Assembly: GCA_948150685.1 (NCBI GenBank)
Contig: OX411306.1
Span: forward strand, 234,369,147 to 234,433,146
DNA: 64,000 nucleotides
Direction: 5' to 3'
DNA from: Rhaphigaster nebulosa
Taxonomy: Eukaryota > Arthropoda > Insecta > Hemiptera > Pentatomidae
The translations under genes were made by a program, and so were the position numbers. Below are positions 62,286 to 64,000 of this stretch, in pieces (positions within the stretch are counted from its first letter, which is position 1; the number at the start of each line of letters is the position of its first letter). The notes beneath the pieces were generated by a model. That model saw only the letters and a list, made by a program, of their open reading frames with translations. It ran no database searches and was not told where the DNA came from.

Positions 62286-62691
62286 TATATATATTGTTTA
62301 TACGCAATTTCGAGAAGTTGAAATTGTTTTGAAGATATGATTGGTAACAATATTGTTTTTTATTACAATCATTTATGCACCATAAAAAAAGACACATAAT
62401 ACAATAAAGTGAAAAAGATAGACAAAAAAGAGGATAAAATTGAAATATTTGTAATTTTCCGTAAAATGATACTGATTTTGTATGCGTGTATCATTATAAT
62501 GACAAATTATTGATGCTGGAGTTTAATTAGAGTATAAATAAACTGCAACTGGACACAAAATATACTTATTATTCATCAATGTATCATCAATTCAAAATCT
62601 CTTTTTGTTTTGTTTTTCTACCGGACGGGATAGACATAATTGACACTTTTCAAAGGTTTGTCAATTACAAAAGTGCTTTAAAAATTTTATT
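62286..62691. other. No gene seen
   Basis: AT-rich spacer. A short stretch before 62692 loosely resembles the sequence left of the other rearranged mariner copy (before 58576). Confidence 0.4.
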
Positions 62692-63090
62692 TCAGTGGGT
62701 AATAAAAATGACATCTTCCAAATATCGGCCGTTATTGACTGTGCATTGCGAAAGACGTTTCCGTAAATTTTCAATCACTTTTTGATTTATTTATGGTGGA
62801 ATAATTGACATTTCGTAAGAATACTATACCTTATCGGCCTTACATTTTTCTGAAAGGGAGTGTAATCCTGAGCTCGGACCGTTATATGGACATGGAGACT
62901 ATCCTTTACCCTGAGTTGGATGGAATCGACGCAGAGGATGTGTAGTTCAAACAAGATGGATCCGCAAGATGGACACATCACGACGTTCGATTGGGGTTTT
63001 GAGAGAAATACTTTCTGACAGATTCATCTCTTTGAGGAGTTGTTCGGGTATATCTAGTACGACCGACTATATACTCTTGCATTGGTTCTC
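62692..63090. pseudogene. Rearranged mariner-like transposase, copy B (inverted C-terminus)
   Basis: Same architecture as copy A. Minus strand 62820 down to 62692: IIPP, stop, INQKVIENLRKRLSQCTVNN, GRYLEDVIFITH, then stop. Plus strand from about 62835: PYIFLKGS, SSDRYMDME, LDGIDAEDV, stop, FKQDGSARW; then in another frame RSIGVLREILSDRFISLRS. These fit the mariner-superfamily blocks v-sdRY--ml, d-vwfQQDGA-cHt, aRRSIgvLRe-fp-r-ISlR. The SPDL--CDFFLWG block is only faintly recognisable after that, and the C-terminal third of the plus part is lost. Frameshifts and stops make it non-functional. Confidence 0.8.
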
Positions 63091-64000
63091 AACAAATATT
63101 ATTTCATATAAAATAAAGCATCAAATTCATTATAAAGGGGGAGGAGGATTTAGAATTTTCTTTAACAAGAAGACGAAGAAATATTAAAGCAAAGGATTTT
63201 TTTTATAAACCGAACAAGCATGTGTTGTATCTAGAGCATTTCCAGGGAAGCATAAACATTCTTCAAGAAAACCGTCCGCATGAGTTATAACATTCTTTAG
63301 CGATTGGAAGCTGATTCAAAAAATGTATTTATATATTGATTAATTATTTTTTGTTAACTTGTTTTATTAAATCTTTACAGTTACTCTCCGAAAAAAGCAC
63401 CCTATTTGCTAATATAGTTATTTGAATCTAACGCATTAAAAAAGAAGAATATATTTTACGCCTGTAACATTGGAAACCACAACCAATCTTACTGGGAAGA
63501 GGGGCTGATTCATTTGGCCGCTGGAGAGAGGCACTAAAGAAGTAATTTCAGCTCTGCTTGCCCCTTGTATATTAGCGAAAGCCAGTCCAGTACCAATGAG
63601 TAGTGTACAAAACTCATGGGCCTTATAATTACTTCATAGTGTTTTTGAAATAGTAAATATTCGCAGCCGCGGTATTTATAATGACAAATTAACTTTTTCA
63701 AAGTTCTGTTGTCCTAAACTATCATATTAATTAATATATTATTGATATATTAGTGTATACATATAATAAAATTATATAAATATATAACAATATAACAATA
63801 TAATATATTATAACTTTATAAAATAAGTGAATTAATAAATTATCGATAATTAACATTTATAACGGTAGGTTTTGTTTGTTTCTTTAAACAAAAAAATTGA
63901 TAGTTAATACAATTAAATAATCAAAAGATTTAATTTTGACATTATACCAATCAGTAAATAATTCGAATAAGAAAATGATTTTTTTTAAAAAAACCTAACA
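63091..64000. other. No gene seen; GC-richer patch
   Basis: 63460-63640 (ctgggaagaggggctgattc, ggccgctggagagaggcac) is GC-richer and might be a retroposon piece; the rest is AT-rich. No supportable ORF. Confidence 0.4.

Overview
The window reads as nuclear DNA of an arthropod, most probably an insect. It is very AT-rich and almost free of long open frames. It is full of (TA)n microsatellites and carries decayed copies of element classes typical of insect genomes: jockey-type non-LTR retrotransposons (LINEs), mariner-type transposons, a PIF/Harbinger fragment, foldback/MITE-like elements and LINE 3' tails. I see no bacterial operon, rRNA, convincing tRNA or CRISPR array. Species cannot be read from the sequence. 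The whole window may be intronic or intergenic; the best host-gene candidate is one short exon at 13169-13359.

Layout. 1-2322: AT-rich DNA with a 54-bp LINE 3' tail, a (TA)n run and a possible LTR fragment. 2323-11750: a 4.71-kb segment present twice head to tail, nearly identical, each copy holding a foldback element, a broken reverse transcriptase (YADD motif visible) and a tandem pair of LINE-tail-like repeats. 11751-13168: (TA)n and a repeat with an internal 144-bp period. 13169-13359: candidate first coding exon (Met-Gly-Cys start, GTAAGT donor). 13360-21240: mostly unassigned AT-rich DNA with a degenerate dispersed repeat. 21242-23650: two LINE remnants and a tandem array of 360-406-bp units. 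24-30 kb: a second copy of the dispersed repeat, an unassigned ORF, a CTGATGA...GAAAC stem-loop repeat and a PIF/Harbinger fragment. 30-36.5 kb: more stem-loop repeats, a 1-kb element with inverted ends, and the best-preserved jockey-like LINE (35010-36480, minus). 36.7-38.6 kb: long (TA)n and a mariner remnant whose inverted repeat starts inside a TA array. 38.6-54 kb: mostly unassigned, with small inverted-repeat elements, perfect hairpins, a second foldback copy and a 147-bp tandem duplication. 54-64 kb: a plus-strand LINE C-terminus, another jockey fragment, two mariner copies sharing the same internal inversion, a 200-bp MITE and a 400-bp (TA)n block.

No set of host genes can be shown to work together here. 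The element genes (reverse transcriptases, transposases) are all broken by stops, frameshifts or lost catalytic residues, so this is a graveyard rather than an active region. The most unusual signals are: (i) the fresh 4.7-kb tandem duplication with 2-bp junction microhomology; (ii) hammerhead-ribozyme-like cores inside inverted terminal repeats; (iii) two mariner copies with an identical rearrangement; (iv) a foldback family with ~120-nt arms; and (v) six fragments of one LINE family all in the same orientation.
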